Shown: positions 24,361-36,420 of the stretch, piece by piece
Position numbering within the stretch: position 1 is the stretch's first letter
Layout of the letters: each line of letters opens with the position of its first letter
Assembly (NCBI GenBank): GCA_036925085.1
Contig: JAUPFP010000174.1
Span: 1-64,000, forward strand
Reading direction: 5' to 3'
DNA: 64,000 bases
From: Brachycybe producta
Lineage: Eukaryota; Arthropoda; Diplopoda; Playtdesmida; Andrognathidae
Position numbers and translations under genes: made by a program
Notes under the pieces: model-generated
What the model was told of the DNA's origin: nothing
Database searches by the model: none
Seen by the model: only the letters and a program-made list of their open reading frames with translations

Positions 24361-26095
24361 TTAACCTTAACCTTAACTTAAACTTAAACTTCAATTTTAA
24401 CTTCAATTTCAACTTCAATTTCAACTTCAATTTCAACTTCAATTTCAACTTCAATTTCAACTTCAATTTCAACTTCAATTTCAACTTCAATTTCAACTTC
24501 AATTTCAACTTCAATTTCAATGTCAACTTCAATTTCAATGTCAACTTCAATTTCAAACTTAACTTTAACTTCAACTTAACCTTCAAGTTCAACTTCAAAT
24601 TTAACTTAACTTCAACTTTAACTTCAACTTCAACTTCAATTTTAACTTCAATTTCAACTTCAATTTCAACATCAATTTCAACTTCAATTTCAACTTCAAT
24701 TTCAACTTCAATTTCAACTTCAATTTCAACTTCAGTGTCAACTTCAATTTCAATGTCAACTTCAACTTCAATTTCATCTTCAATTTTAACTTCAATTTCA
24801 ACTTCAATTTCAACTTCAATTTTAACTACAATTTCAACTTCAATTTCAACTTCAATTTTAACTTCAATTTCAACTTCAATTACAACTTCAATTTCAACTT
24901 CAGTTTCAACTTCAATTTTAACTTCAATTTCAACTTCAATTTTAACTTCAATTTCAACTTCAATTTCAACTTCAATTTCAACTTCAATTTCAACTTCAAT
25001 TTCAACTTCAATTTCAACTTCAATTTCAACTTCAATTTCAACTTCAATTTCAACTTCAATTTCAACTTCAATTTCAACTTCCACTTCAATTTCAAACTTA
25101 ACTTCAACTTCAACTTAACTTCAACTTCAACTTTAACTTCACATTCAAGTTCAACTTCAAATTCAACTTCAACTTCAACTTTAACTTCAATTAAACTTAA
25201 ACTTCAATTTCAACTTCAAATTCAACTTCAACTTCAACTTCAACTTCAACTTTAACCTTAACCTTAACTTAAACTTAAACTTCAATTTTAACTTCAATTT
25301 CAACTTCATTTTCAACTTCAATTTCAACTTCAATTTCAACTTCAATTTCAACTTCAATTTCAACTTCAACTTCAACTTCAGTTTCAACTTCAGTTTCAAC
25401 TTCAATTTCAACTTCAATTTCTACTTGAATTTCAACTTCAATTTCAACTTCAATTTCAACTTCAATTTCAATGTCAACTTCAATTTCAATGTCAACTTCA
25501 ATTTCAAACTTAACTTTAACTTCAACTTAACCTTCAAGTTCAACTTCAAATTTAACTTAACTTCAACTTTAACTTCAACTTAAACTTAAACTTCAATTTT
25601 AACTACAATTTCAACTTCAATTTCAACATCAATTTCAACTTCAATTTCAACTTCAATTTCAACTTCAATTTCAACTTCAATTTCAACTTCAAATTCAACT
25701 TCAGTGTCAACTTCAATTTCAATGTCAACTTCAACTTCAATTTCAACTTTATTTTTAACTTCAATTTCAACTTCAAATTCAACTTCAACTTCAACTTCAA
25801 TTTCAACTTCAATTTCAACTTCAATTTCAACTTCAATTTCAACTTCAATTTCAACTTCAATTTCAACTTCAATTTCAACTTCAATTTCAATGTCGACTTC
25901 AAGTTCATTGTCAATTTCAATTTCAAACTAAACTACAACTTCAACTTTACATTCAATTTCAACTTCAATTTCAATTTCAACTTCAACTTCAATTTCAACT
26001 TCAATTTCAACTTCAATTTCAACTTCAATTTCAACTTCAATTTCAACTTCAATTTCAACTTCAATTTCAACTTCAACTTCAATTTCAACTTCAAT
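24361..26095. repeat. Domain-2 block before the second 5.86-kb copy
   Basis: R landmark near 24,361, then a plain tract, CAGTGTC/AATGTC near 24,733-24,757, S block (CAATTACAACTTC, CAGTTTC) near 24,875, P near 25,080-25,200 and another R near 25,253. The piece at 25,600-25,930 has a TTTATTTTTAAC variant. It matches 35,240-35,550 at a constant 9,640-bp offset, apart from one lost hexamer. Confidence 0.72.
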
Positions 26096-27840
26096 TTTAA
26101 TTTCAAGTTGAACTTAACTTCAACTTCAACTTCAACTTCACTTTCAAGTTCAACTTCAATTTCAACTTCAATTTCAGTGTCAAATTCAATTTCAATGTCA
26201 ACTTCAATTTCAAATTCAGTTTCAACTTCAACTTTAGTTTCAACTTCAACTTCAGTTTCAACTTCAATTTCAATGTCAATTTCAACTTTAATTTCAACTT
26301 CAACTTTAACTTTAATTTCAACTTCAATTTCAACTTCAATGTCAACTTCAATTTCAACTTCATTTTCAATTTCAATTTCAACTTCAATTTCAACTTCAAT
26401 TTCAACTTCAATTTCAACTTCAATTTCAGCTTCAATTTCAACATCAATTTCAACTTCAATTTCAGTGTCAAATTCAATTTCAATGTCAACTTCAATTTCA
26501 AACTTAACTTCAACTTCAACTTCTTTTTCAAGTTCAACTTCAAATTTAACTTCAACTTCAACTTTAACTTCAACTTAAACTTAAACTTCAATTTTAACTT
26601 CAATTTCAACTTCAATTTCAACTTCACTTTCAACGTCAATTTCAACTTCAATTTCTACTTCAATTTCTACTTCATTTTCAACTTTAATTTCAACTTCAAT
26701 TTTAACTTCAATTTCAACTTCAATTTCAACTTCAATTTCAACTTCAATTTCAACTTCAATTTCAACTTCAATTTCAACTTCAATTTCTACTTCGATTTGA
26801 ACTTCGACATCAACATGGACTTCAACTTGGACTTTTTAATTTAACTTCAACTTCAACTTCAATTTCAACTTCAACTTCAACTTTAACTTCAACTTTTACT
26901 TAACTTTAACTTCAACTTTAACTTCAACTTCAAATCCAACTTCAACTTCAACTTTAACTTTAACTTCAACTTCAACTTTAACTTCAACTTCAACTTCAAC
27001 TTCAATTTTAACTTCGATTTTACTTCAATTTCAACTTCAATTTCAACTTCAATTTTAATTTCAATTTCAACTTCAATTTCAACTTCCATTTCAACTTCAA
27101 TTTCAACTTCAAATTCAACTTCAACTTCAATTTCAAACTTAACTTCAACTTCATCTTCAAGTTCAACTTCAAATTCAAATTCAACTTCAACTTTAACCTT
27201 AACTTAAACTTAAACTTCAATTTTAACATCAATTTCAACTTCAATTTCAACTTCAATTTCAACTTCAATTTCAACTTCAATTTCAACTTCAATTTCAACT
27301 TCAATTTCAACTTCAATTTCAACTTCAATTTCAACTTCAACTTCAACTTCAGTTTCAACTTCAATTTTAACTTCAATTTCAACTTCAATTTTAACTTCAA
27401 TTTCAACTTCAATTTCAACTTCAATTTCAACTTCAATTTCAACTTCAATTTCAACTTCAATTTCAACTTCAATTTCAACTTCAATTTCAACTTCAATTTC
27501 AACTTCAATTTCAACTTCAATTTCAACTTCCACTTCAATTTCAAACTTAACTTCAACTTCAACTTAACTTCAACTTCAACTTTAACTTCACATTCAAGTT
27601 CAACTTCAAATTCAACTTCAACTTCAACTTTAACTTCAATTAAACTTAAACTTCAATTTCAACTTCAAATTCAACTTCAACTTCAACTTCAACTTCAAGT
27701 TCAACTTCAAATTTAACTTCAACTTCAACTTTAACTTCAACTTCAACTTAAACTTCAATTTTAAATTCCAATTCAACTTCAATTTCAACTTCAATTTCAA
27801 CTTCAAATTCAACTTCAACTTCAACTTTAACCTTAACCTT
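26096..27840. repeat. Copy 2 of the 5.86-kb-spaced duplication
   Basis: GTTGAACTTAAC begins at 26107 and the landmark ATGGACTTCAACTTGG at 26815, both 5,856 bp after copy 1. The small TTTACTTAAC joint near 26,890 and the AAATCCAAC change near 26,935 are shared with copy 1. Shared rare changes over about 1.8 kb make independent origin unlikely. Confidence 0.86.
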
Positions 27841-30230
27841 AACTTAAACTTAAACTTCAATTTTAACTTCAATTTCAACTTCATTTTCAACTTCAATTTC
27901 AACTTCAATTTCAACTTCAATTTCAACTTCAATTTCAACTTCAATTTCAACTTCAATTTCAACTTCAATTTCAACTTCAATTTCAACTTCAATTTCAACT
28001 TCAATTTCAACTTCAATTTCAACTTCAATTTTAACTTCAATTTCAACTTCAATTTCAACTTCATTTTTAACTTCAATTTCAACTTCAAATTCAACTTCAA
28101 ATTCAACTTCAACTTCAACTTCAATTTCAACTTCAATTTCAACTTCAATTTCAACTTCAATTTCAACTTCAATTTCAACTTCAATTTCAATGTCGACTTC
28201 AAGTTCATTGTCAATTTCAATTTCAAACTTAACTTCAACTTCAACTTTACATTCAAGTTCAACTTCAAATTTAACATCAACTTCAACTTTAACTTCAACT
28301 TCAACTTAAACTTCAATTTTAACTTCAATTTTAACTTCAAATGCAACTTCAATTTCAACTTCAATTTCAACTTCAAACTCAACTTCAACTTCAACTTTAA
28401 CCTTAACCTTAACTTAAACTTAAACTTCAATTTTAACTTCAATTTCAACTTCAATTTCAACTTCAATTTCAACTTCAATTTCAACTTCAATTACAACTTC
28501 AATTTCAACTTCAGTTTCAACTTCAATTTTAACTTCAATTTCAACTTCAAATTCAACTTCAATTTCAACTTCAATTTCAACTTCAATTTCAATTTCCACT
28601 TCAATTTCAAACTTAACTTCAACTTCAACTTAAATTCAACTTCAACTTTAACTTCACTTTCAAGTTCAACTTCAAATTCAACTTCAACTTCAACTTTAAC
28701 TTCAATTAAACTTAAACTTCAATTTCAACTTCAAATTCAACTTCAACTTCAACTTCAATTTCAACTTCAATTTCAACTTCAATTTCAACTTCAGTTTCAA
28801 CTTCAATTTTAACTTCAATTTCAACTTCAAATTCAACTTCAATTTCAACTTCAATTTCAACTTCAATTTCAATTTCCACTTCAATTTCAAACTTAACTTC
28901 AACTTCAACTTAAATTCAACTTCAACTTTAACTTCACTTTCAAGTTCAACTTCAAATTCAACTTCAACTTCAACTTTAACTTCAATTAAACTTAAACTTC
29001 AATTTCAACTTCAAATTCAACTTCAACTTCAACTTCAAGTTCAACTTCAAATTTAACTTCAACTTCAACTTTAACTTCAACTTCAACTTAAACTTCAATT
29101 TTAACTTCAAATTCAACTTCAATTTCAACTTCAATTTCAACTTCAAATTCAACTTCAACTTCAACTTTAACCTTAACCTTAACTTAAACTTAAACTTCAA
29201 TTTTAACTTCAATTTCAACTTCAATTTCAACTTCAATTTCAACTTCAATTTCAACTTCAATTTCAACTTCAATTTCAACTTCAATTTTAACTTCAATTTC
29301 AACTTCAATTTCAACTTCATTTTTAACTTCAATTTCAACTTCAAATTCAACTTCAAATTCAACTTCAACTTCAACTTCAATTTCAACTTCAATTTCAACT
29401 TCAATTTCAACTTCAATTTCAACTTCAATTTCAACTTCAATTTCAATGTCGACTTCAAGTTCATTGTCAATTTCAATTTCAAACTTAACTTCAACTTCAA
29501 CTTTACATTCAAGTTCAACTTCAAATTTAACATCAACTTCAACTTTAACTTCAACTTCAACTTAAACTTCAATTTTAACTTCAATTTTAACTTCAAATGC
29601 AACTTCAATTTCAACTTAAATTTCAACTTCAAACTCAACTTCAACTTCAACTTTAACCTTAACCTTAACTTAAACTTAAACTTCAATTTTAACTTCAATT
29701 TCAACTTCAATTTCAACTTCAATTTCAACTTCAATTTCAACTTCAATTTCAACTTCAATTACAACTTCAATTTCAACTTCAGTTTCAACTTCAATTTTAA
29801 CTTCAATTTCAACTTCAAATTCAACTTCAATTTCAACTTCAATTTCAACTTCAATTTCAATTTCCACTTCAATTTCAAACTTAACTTCAACTTCAACTTA
29901 AATTCAACTTCAACTTTAACTTCACTTTCAAGTTCAACTTCAAATTCAACTTCAACTTCAACTTTAACTTCAATTAAACTTAAACTTCAATTTCAACTTC
30001 AAATTCAACTTCAACTTCAACTTCAATTTCAACTTCAATTTCAACTTCAATTTCAACTTCAACTTTAACTTCAATTAAACTTAAACTTCAATTTCAACTT
30101 CAAATTTAACTTAACTTCAACTTTAACTTCAACTTAAACTTAAACTTCAATTTTAACTTCAATTTCAACTTCAATTTCAACATCAATTTCAACTTCAATT
30201 TCAACTTCAATTTCAACTTCAATTTCAACT
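27841..30230. repeat. Tandem pair of about 1.26-1.35 kb P-Q-R-S repeats
   Basis: The Q block with GTCGAC and GTTCATTG occurs at 28192 and 29448, 1,256 bp apart. P blocks lie near 27,640, 28,708, 28,987 and 29,973, and R blocks near 27,826, 28,397, 29,166 and 29,655. The TTTTTAACTTC and AAATGCAAC variants occur in both copies. A 280-bp P-containing piece (about 28,600-28,880) is itself repeated just downstream, giving two P blocks in a row. Confidence 0.76.
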
Positions 30231-32758
30231 TCAATTTCAACTTCAATTTCAACTTCAATTTCAACTTCAGTGTCAACTTCAATTTCAATGTCAACTTCAA
30301 CTTCAATTTCAACTTCATTTTTAACTTCAATTTCAACTTCAATTTCAACTTCAATTTTAACTTCAATTTTAACTTCAATTTCAACGTCAATTTTAACTTC
30401 AATTTCAACTTCAATTTCAACTTCAATTTTAACTTCAATTTCAACTTCAATTTCAACTTCAATTTCAACTTCAACTTTAACTTCAATTAAACTTAAACTT
30501 CAATTTCAACTTCAAATTTAACTTAACTTCAACTTTAACTTCAACTTAAACTTAAACTTCAATTTTAACTTCAATTTCAACTTCAATTTCAACATAAATT
30601 TCAACTTCAATTTCAACTTCAATTTCAACTTCAATTTCAACTTCAATTTCAACTTCAGTGTCAACTTCAATTTCAATGTCAACTTCAACTTCAATTTCAA
30701 CTTCATTTTTAACTTCAATTTCAACTTCAATTTCAACTTCAATTTTAACTTCAATTTTAACTTCAATTTCAACGTCAATTTTAACTTCAATTTCAACTTC
30801 AATTTCAACTTCAATTTCAACTTCAATTTCAACTTCAGTGTCAACTTCAATTTCAATGTCAACTTCAACTTCAATTTCAACTTCAATTTCAACTTCAGTT
30901 TCAACTTCAATTTTAACTTAAATTTCAACTTCAATTTTAACTTCAATTTCAACTTCAATTTCAACTTCAACTTCAACTTTACATTCAAGTTCAACTTCAA
31001 ATTTAACATCAACTTCAACTTTAACTTCAACTTCAACTTAAATTTCAATTTTAACTTCAATTTTAACTTCAAATTCAACTTCATTTTCAACTTCAATTTC
31101 AACTTCAAATTCAACTTCAACTTCAACTTCAATTTCAACTTCAATTTCAACTTCAATTTCAACTTCAATTTCAACTTCAATTTCAACTTCAATTTCAATG
31201 TTGACTTCAAGTTCAATGTCAATTTCAATTTCAAACTTAACTTCAACTTCAACTTTACATTCAAGTTCAACTTCAAATTTAACTTCAACTTCAACTTTAA
31301 CTTCAACTTCAACTTAAACTTCAATTTTAACTTCAATTTTAACTTCAAATTCAACTTCAATTTCAACTTCAATTTCAACTTCAAATTCAACTTCAACTTC
31401 AACTTTAACCTTAACCTTAACTTAAACTTAAACTTCAATTTTAACTTCAATTTCAACTTCAATTTCAACTTCAATTTCAACTTCAATTTCAACTTCAATT
31501 TCAACTTCAATTTCAACTTCAATTTCAACTTCAGTGTCAACTTCAATTTCAATGTCAACTTCAACTTCAATTTCAACTTCATTTTTAACTTCAATTTCAA
31601 CTTCAATTTCAACTTCAATTTTAACTTCAATTTTAACTTCAATTTCAACGTCAATTTTAACTTCAATTTCAACTTCAATTTCAACTTCAATTTTAACTTC
31701 AATTTCAACTTCAATTTCAACTTCAATTTCAACTTCAACTTTAACTTCAATTAAACTTAAACTTCAATTTCAACTTCAAATTTAACTTAACTTCAACTTT
31801 AACTTCAACTTAAACTTAAACTTCAATTTTAACTTCAATTTCAACTTCAATTTCAACATAAATTTCAACTTCAATTTCAACTTCAATTTCAACTTCAATT
31901 TCAACTTCAATTTCAACTTCAGTGTCAACTTCAATTTCAATGTCAACTTCAACTTCAATTTCAACTTCATTTTTAACTTCAATTTCAACTTCAATTTCAA
32001 CTTCAATTTTAACTTCAATTTTAACTTCAATTTCAACGTCAATTTTAACTTCAATTTCAACTTCAATTTCAACTTCAATTTCAACTTCAATTTCAACTTC
32101 AGTGTCAACTTCAATTTCAATGTCAACTTCAACTTCAATTTCAACTTCAATTTCAACTTCAGTTTCAACTTCAATTTTAACTTAAATTTCAACTTCAATT
32201 TTAACTTCAATTTCAACTTCAATTTCAACTTCAACTTCAACTTTACATTCAAGTTCAACTTCAAATTTAACATCAACTTCAACTTTAACTTCAACTTCAA
32301 CTTAAATTTCAATTTTAACTTCAATTTTAACTTCAAATTCAACTTCATTTTCAACTTCAATTTCAACTTCAAATTCAACTTCAACTTCAACTTCAATTTC
32401 AACTTCAATTTCAACTTCAATTTCAACTTCAATTTCAACTTCAATTTCAACTTCAATTTCAATGTTGACTTCAAGTTCAATGTCAATTTCAATTTCAAAC
32501 TTAACTTCAACTTCAACTTTACATTCAAGTTCAACTTCAAATTTAACTTCAACTTCAACTTTAACTTCAACTTCAACTTAAACTTCAATTTTAACTTCAA
32601 TTTTAACTTCAAATTCAACTTCAATTTCAACTTCAATTTCAACTTCAAATTCAACTTCAACTTCAACTTTAACCTTAACCTTAACTTAAACTTAAACTTC
32701 AATTTTAACTTCAATTTCAACTTCAATTTCAACTTCAATTTCAACTTCAATTTCAACT
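30231..32758. repeat. Tandem duplication with a 1,264-bp period
   Basis: Ordered variants at 30270, 30487, 30658 and 31199 recur at 31534, 31751, 31922 and 32463, all exactly 1,264 bp away. Shared rare markers include CATAAATTTC (30,594 and 31,858), CAACGTC, and a Q block whose usual GTCGAC is GTTGAC. Approximate boundaries are 30,231-31,494 and 31,495-32,758. Related copies with the CATAAATTTC marker occur near 37,868 and 41,032. Confidence 0.85.
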
Positions 32759-35240
32759 TCAATTACAACTTCAATTTCAACTTCAGTTTCAACTTCAATT
32801 TTAACTTCAATTTCAACTTCAAATTCAACTTCAATTTCAACTTCAATTTCAACTTCAATTTCAACTTCCACTTCAATTTCAAACTTAACTTCAACTTCAA
32901 CTTAACTTCAACTTCAACTTTAACTTCACTTTCAAGTTCAACTTCAAATTCAACTTCAACTTCAACTTTAACATCAATTAAACTTAAACTTCAATTTCAA
33001 CTTCAAATTCAACTTCAACTTCAACTTCAATTTCAACTTCAATTTCAACTTCAATTTCAATGTCGACTTCAAGTTCAATGTCAATTTCAATTTCAAACTT
33101 AACTTCAACTTCAACTTTACATTCAAGTTCAACTTCAAATTTAACTTCAACTTCAACTTTAACTTCAACTTCAACTTAAACTTCAATTTTAACTTCAATT
33201 TTAACTTCAAATTCAACTTCAATTTCAACTTCAACTTCAACTTTAACTTCAACTTCAACTTCAACTTCAACTTCAATTTTAACTTCAATTTCAACTTCAA
33301 TTTCAACTTCAATTTCAACTTCAATTTCAATGTCAACTTCAATTTCAATGTCAACTTCAATTTCAAACTTAACTTTAACTTCAACTTAACCTTCAAGTTC
33401 AACTTCAAATTTAACTTAACTTCAACTTTAACTTCAACTTAATCTTAAACTTCAATTTTAACTTCAATTTCAACTTCAATTTCAACATCAATTTCAACTT
33501 CAATTTCAACTTCAATTTCAACTTCAATTTCAGCTTCAATTTCAACTTCAATTTCAACTTCAATTTCAACTTCAATTTCAACTTCAGTGTCAACTTCAAT
33601 TTCAATGTCAACTTCAACTTCAATTTTAACTTCAATTTCAACTTCAATTTCAACTTCAATTTTAACTTCAATTTCAACTTCAATTTCAACTTCAATTTTA
33701 ACTTCAATTTCAACTTCAATTTCAACTTCAATTTTAACTTCAATTTCAACTTCAATTTTAACTTCAATTTTAACTTCAATTTCAACTTCAATTACAACTT
33801 CAATTTCAACTTCAGTTTCAACTTCAATTTTAACTTCAATTTCAACTTCAATTTTAACTTCAATTTCAACTTCAATTTCAACTTCAATTTCAACTTCAAT
33901 TTCAACTTCAATTTTAACTTCAATTTCAACTTCAATTTCAACTTCCACTTCAATTTCAAACTTAACTTCAACTTCAACTTAACTTCAACTTCAACTTTAA
34001 CTTCACTTTCAAGTTCAACTTCAAATTGAACTTCAACTTCAACTTTAACTTCAATTAAACTTAAACTTCAATTTCAACTTCAAATTCAACTTCAACTTCA
34101 ACTTCAATTTCAACTTCAATTTCAACTTCAATTTCAACTTCAATTTCAACTTCAATTTCAACTTCAATTTCAACTTCAATTTCAACTTTAATTTCAACTT
34201 CAATTTCAACTTCAATTTCAATGTCGACTTCAAGTTCAATGTCAATTTCAATTTCAAACTTAACTTCAACTTCAACTTCAATTTTAACTTCAATTTTAAC
34301 TTCAATTTCAACTTCAATTTCAACTTCAATTTCAACTTAAATTTCAATGTCAACTTCAATTTCAATGTCAACTTCAATTTCAACTTCAATTTTAACTTCA
34401 ATTTCAACTTCAATTTCAACTTCAATTTCAACTTCAATTTCAACTTCAATTTTAACTTCAATTTCAACTTCAATTTCAACTTCCACTTCAATTTCAAACT
34501 TAACTTCAACTTCAACTTAACTTCAACTTCAACTTTAACTTCACTTTCAAGTTCAACTTCAAATTGAACTTCAACTTCAACTTTAACTTCAATTAAACTT
34601 AAACTTCAATTTCAGCTTCAAATTCAACTTCAACTTCAACTTCAATTTCAACTTCAATTTCAACTTCAATTTCAACTTCAATTTCAACTTCAATTTCAAC
34701 TTCAATTTCAACTTCAATTTTAACTTCAATTTTAACTTCAATTTCAACTTCAATTTCAACTTCAATTTCAACTTCAATTTTAACTTCAATTTCAACTTCA
34801 AGTTCAACTTCAAATTTAACTTAACTTCAACTTAAACTTCAACTTAAACTTAAACTTCAATTTTAACTTCAATTTCAACTTCAATTTCAACATCAATTTC
34901 AACTTCAATTTCAACTTCAATTTTAACTTCAATTTCAACTTCAATTTCAACTTCAATTTCAACTTCAATTTCAACTTCAATTTCAATTTCAATTTCAAGT
35001 TCAACTTCAAATTGAACTTCAACTTCAACTTTAACTTCAATTAAACTTAAACTTCAATTTCAACTTCAAATTCAACTTCAACTTCAACTTCAATTTCAAC
35101 TTCAATTTCAATGTCAACTTCAATTTCAATGTCAACTTCAATTTCAAACTTAACTTTAACTTCAACTTAACCTTCAAGTTCAACTTCAAATTTAACTTAA
35201 CTTCAACTTTAACTTCAACTTAAACTTAAACTTCAATTTT
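32759..35240. repeat. Copy 1 of a segment duplicated 13.1 kb downstream
   Basis: From about 33,000 to 34,400 variant positions match the interval starting at 46,070 at a constant 13,091-bp offset (for example 33411/46502, 33792/46883, 34051/47142). Beyond about 34,640 the offset grows to 13,169 because copy 1 lacks a Q-containing stretch that copy 2 keeps near 47,790-47,880. It contains the unusual CTTAATCTTAAAC variant near 33,440 (46,531 in copy 2) and P blocks with AAATTGAAC. Confidence 0.84.
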
Positions 35241-36420
35241 AACTACAATTTCAACTTCAATTTCAACATCAATTTCAACTTCAATTTCAACTTCAATTTC
35301 AACTTCAATTTCAACTTCAATTTCAACTTCAAATTCAACTTCAGTGTCAACTTCAATTTCAATGTCAACTTCAACTTCAATTTCAACTTTATTTTTAACT
35401 TCAATTTCAACTTCAAATTCAACTTCAACTTCAATTTCAACTTCAATTTCAACTTCAATTTCAACTTCAATTTCAACTTCAATTTCAACTTCAATTTCAA
35501 CTTCAATTTCAATGTCGACTTCAAGTTCATTGTCAATTTCAATTTCAAACTTAACTACAACTTCAACTTTACATTCAAGTTCAACTTCAAATTTAACTTC
35601 AACTTCAACTTTAACTTCAACTTCAACTTAAACTTCAATTTTAACTTCAAATTCAACTTCAATTTCAACTTCAATTTCAACTTCAAACTCAACTTCACTT
35701 CAACTTTAACCTTAACCTTAACTTAAACTTAAACTTCAATTTAACTTCAATTTCAACTTCAATTTCAACTTCAATTTCAACTTCAATTACAACTTCAATT
35801 TCAACTTCAGTTTCAACTTCAATTTTAAATTCAATTTCAACTTCAAATTCAACTTCAATTTCAACTTCAATTTCAACTTCAAACTCAACTTCAACTTCAA
35901 CTTTAACCTTAACCTTAACTTAAACTTAAACTTCAATTTTAACTTCAATTTCAACTTCAATTTCAACTTCAATTTCAACTTCAATTACAACTTCAATTTC
36001 AACTTCAGTTTCAACTTCAATTTTAAATTCAATTTCAACTTCAAATTCAACTTCAATTTCAACTTCAATTTCAACTTCAATTTCAACTTCAATTTCAACT
36101 TCAATTTCAACTTCAATTTCAACTTCAATTTCAACTTCAATTTCAACTTCAATTTCAACTTCAATTTTAACTTCAATTTCAAATTCAATTTCAACTTTAA
36201 TTTCAACTTCAATTTCAACTTCAATTTCAACTTCAATTTCAACTTCAATTTCAACTTCAATTTCAACTTCAATTTCAACTTCAATTTCAACTTCCACTTC
36301 AATTTCAAACTTAACTTCAACTTCAACTTAACTTCAACTTCAACTTTAACTTCACTTTCAAGTTCAACTTCAAATTCAACTTCAACTTCAACTTTAACTT
36401 CAATTAAACTTAAACTTCAA
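35241..36420. repeat. Domain-2 block related to 25.6-26.0 kb
   Basis: The first 300 bp match 25,603-25,926 (offset 9,640), including CAGTGTC and TTTATTTTTAAC. The Q block carries GTCGAC at 35514 and the GTTCATTG form. Two successive R-S groups follow (R near 35,708 and 35,907). The first has single-base losses (TTCACTTC near 35,696; CAATTTAAC near 35,742). P is near 36,290-36,410. Confidence 0.7.
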
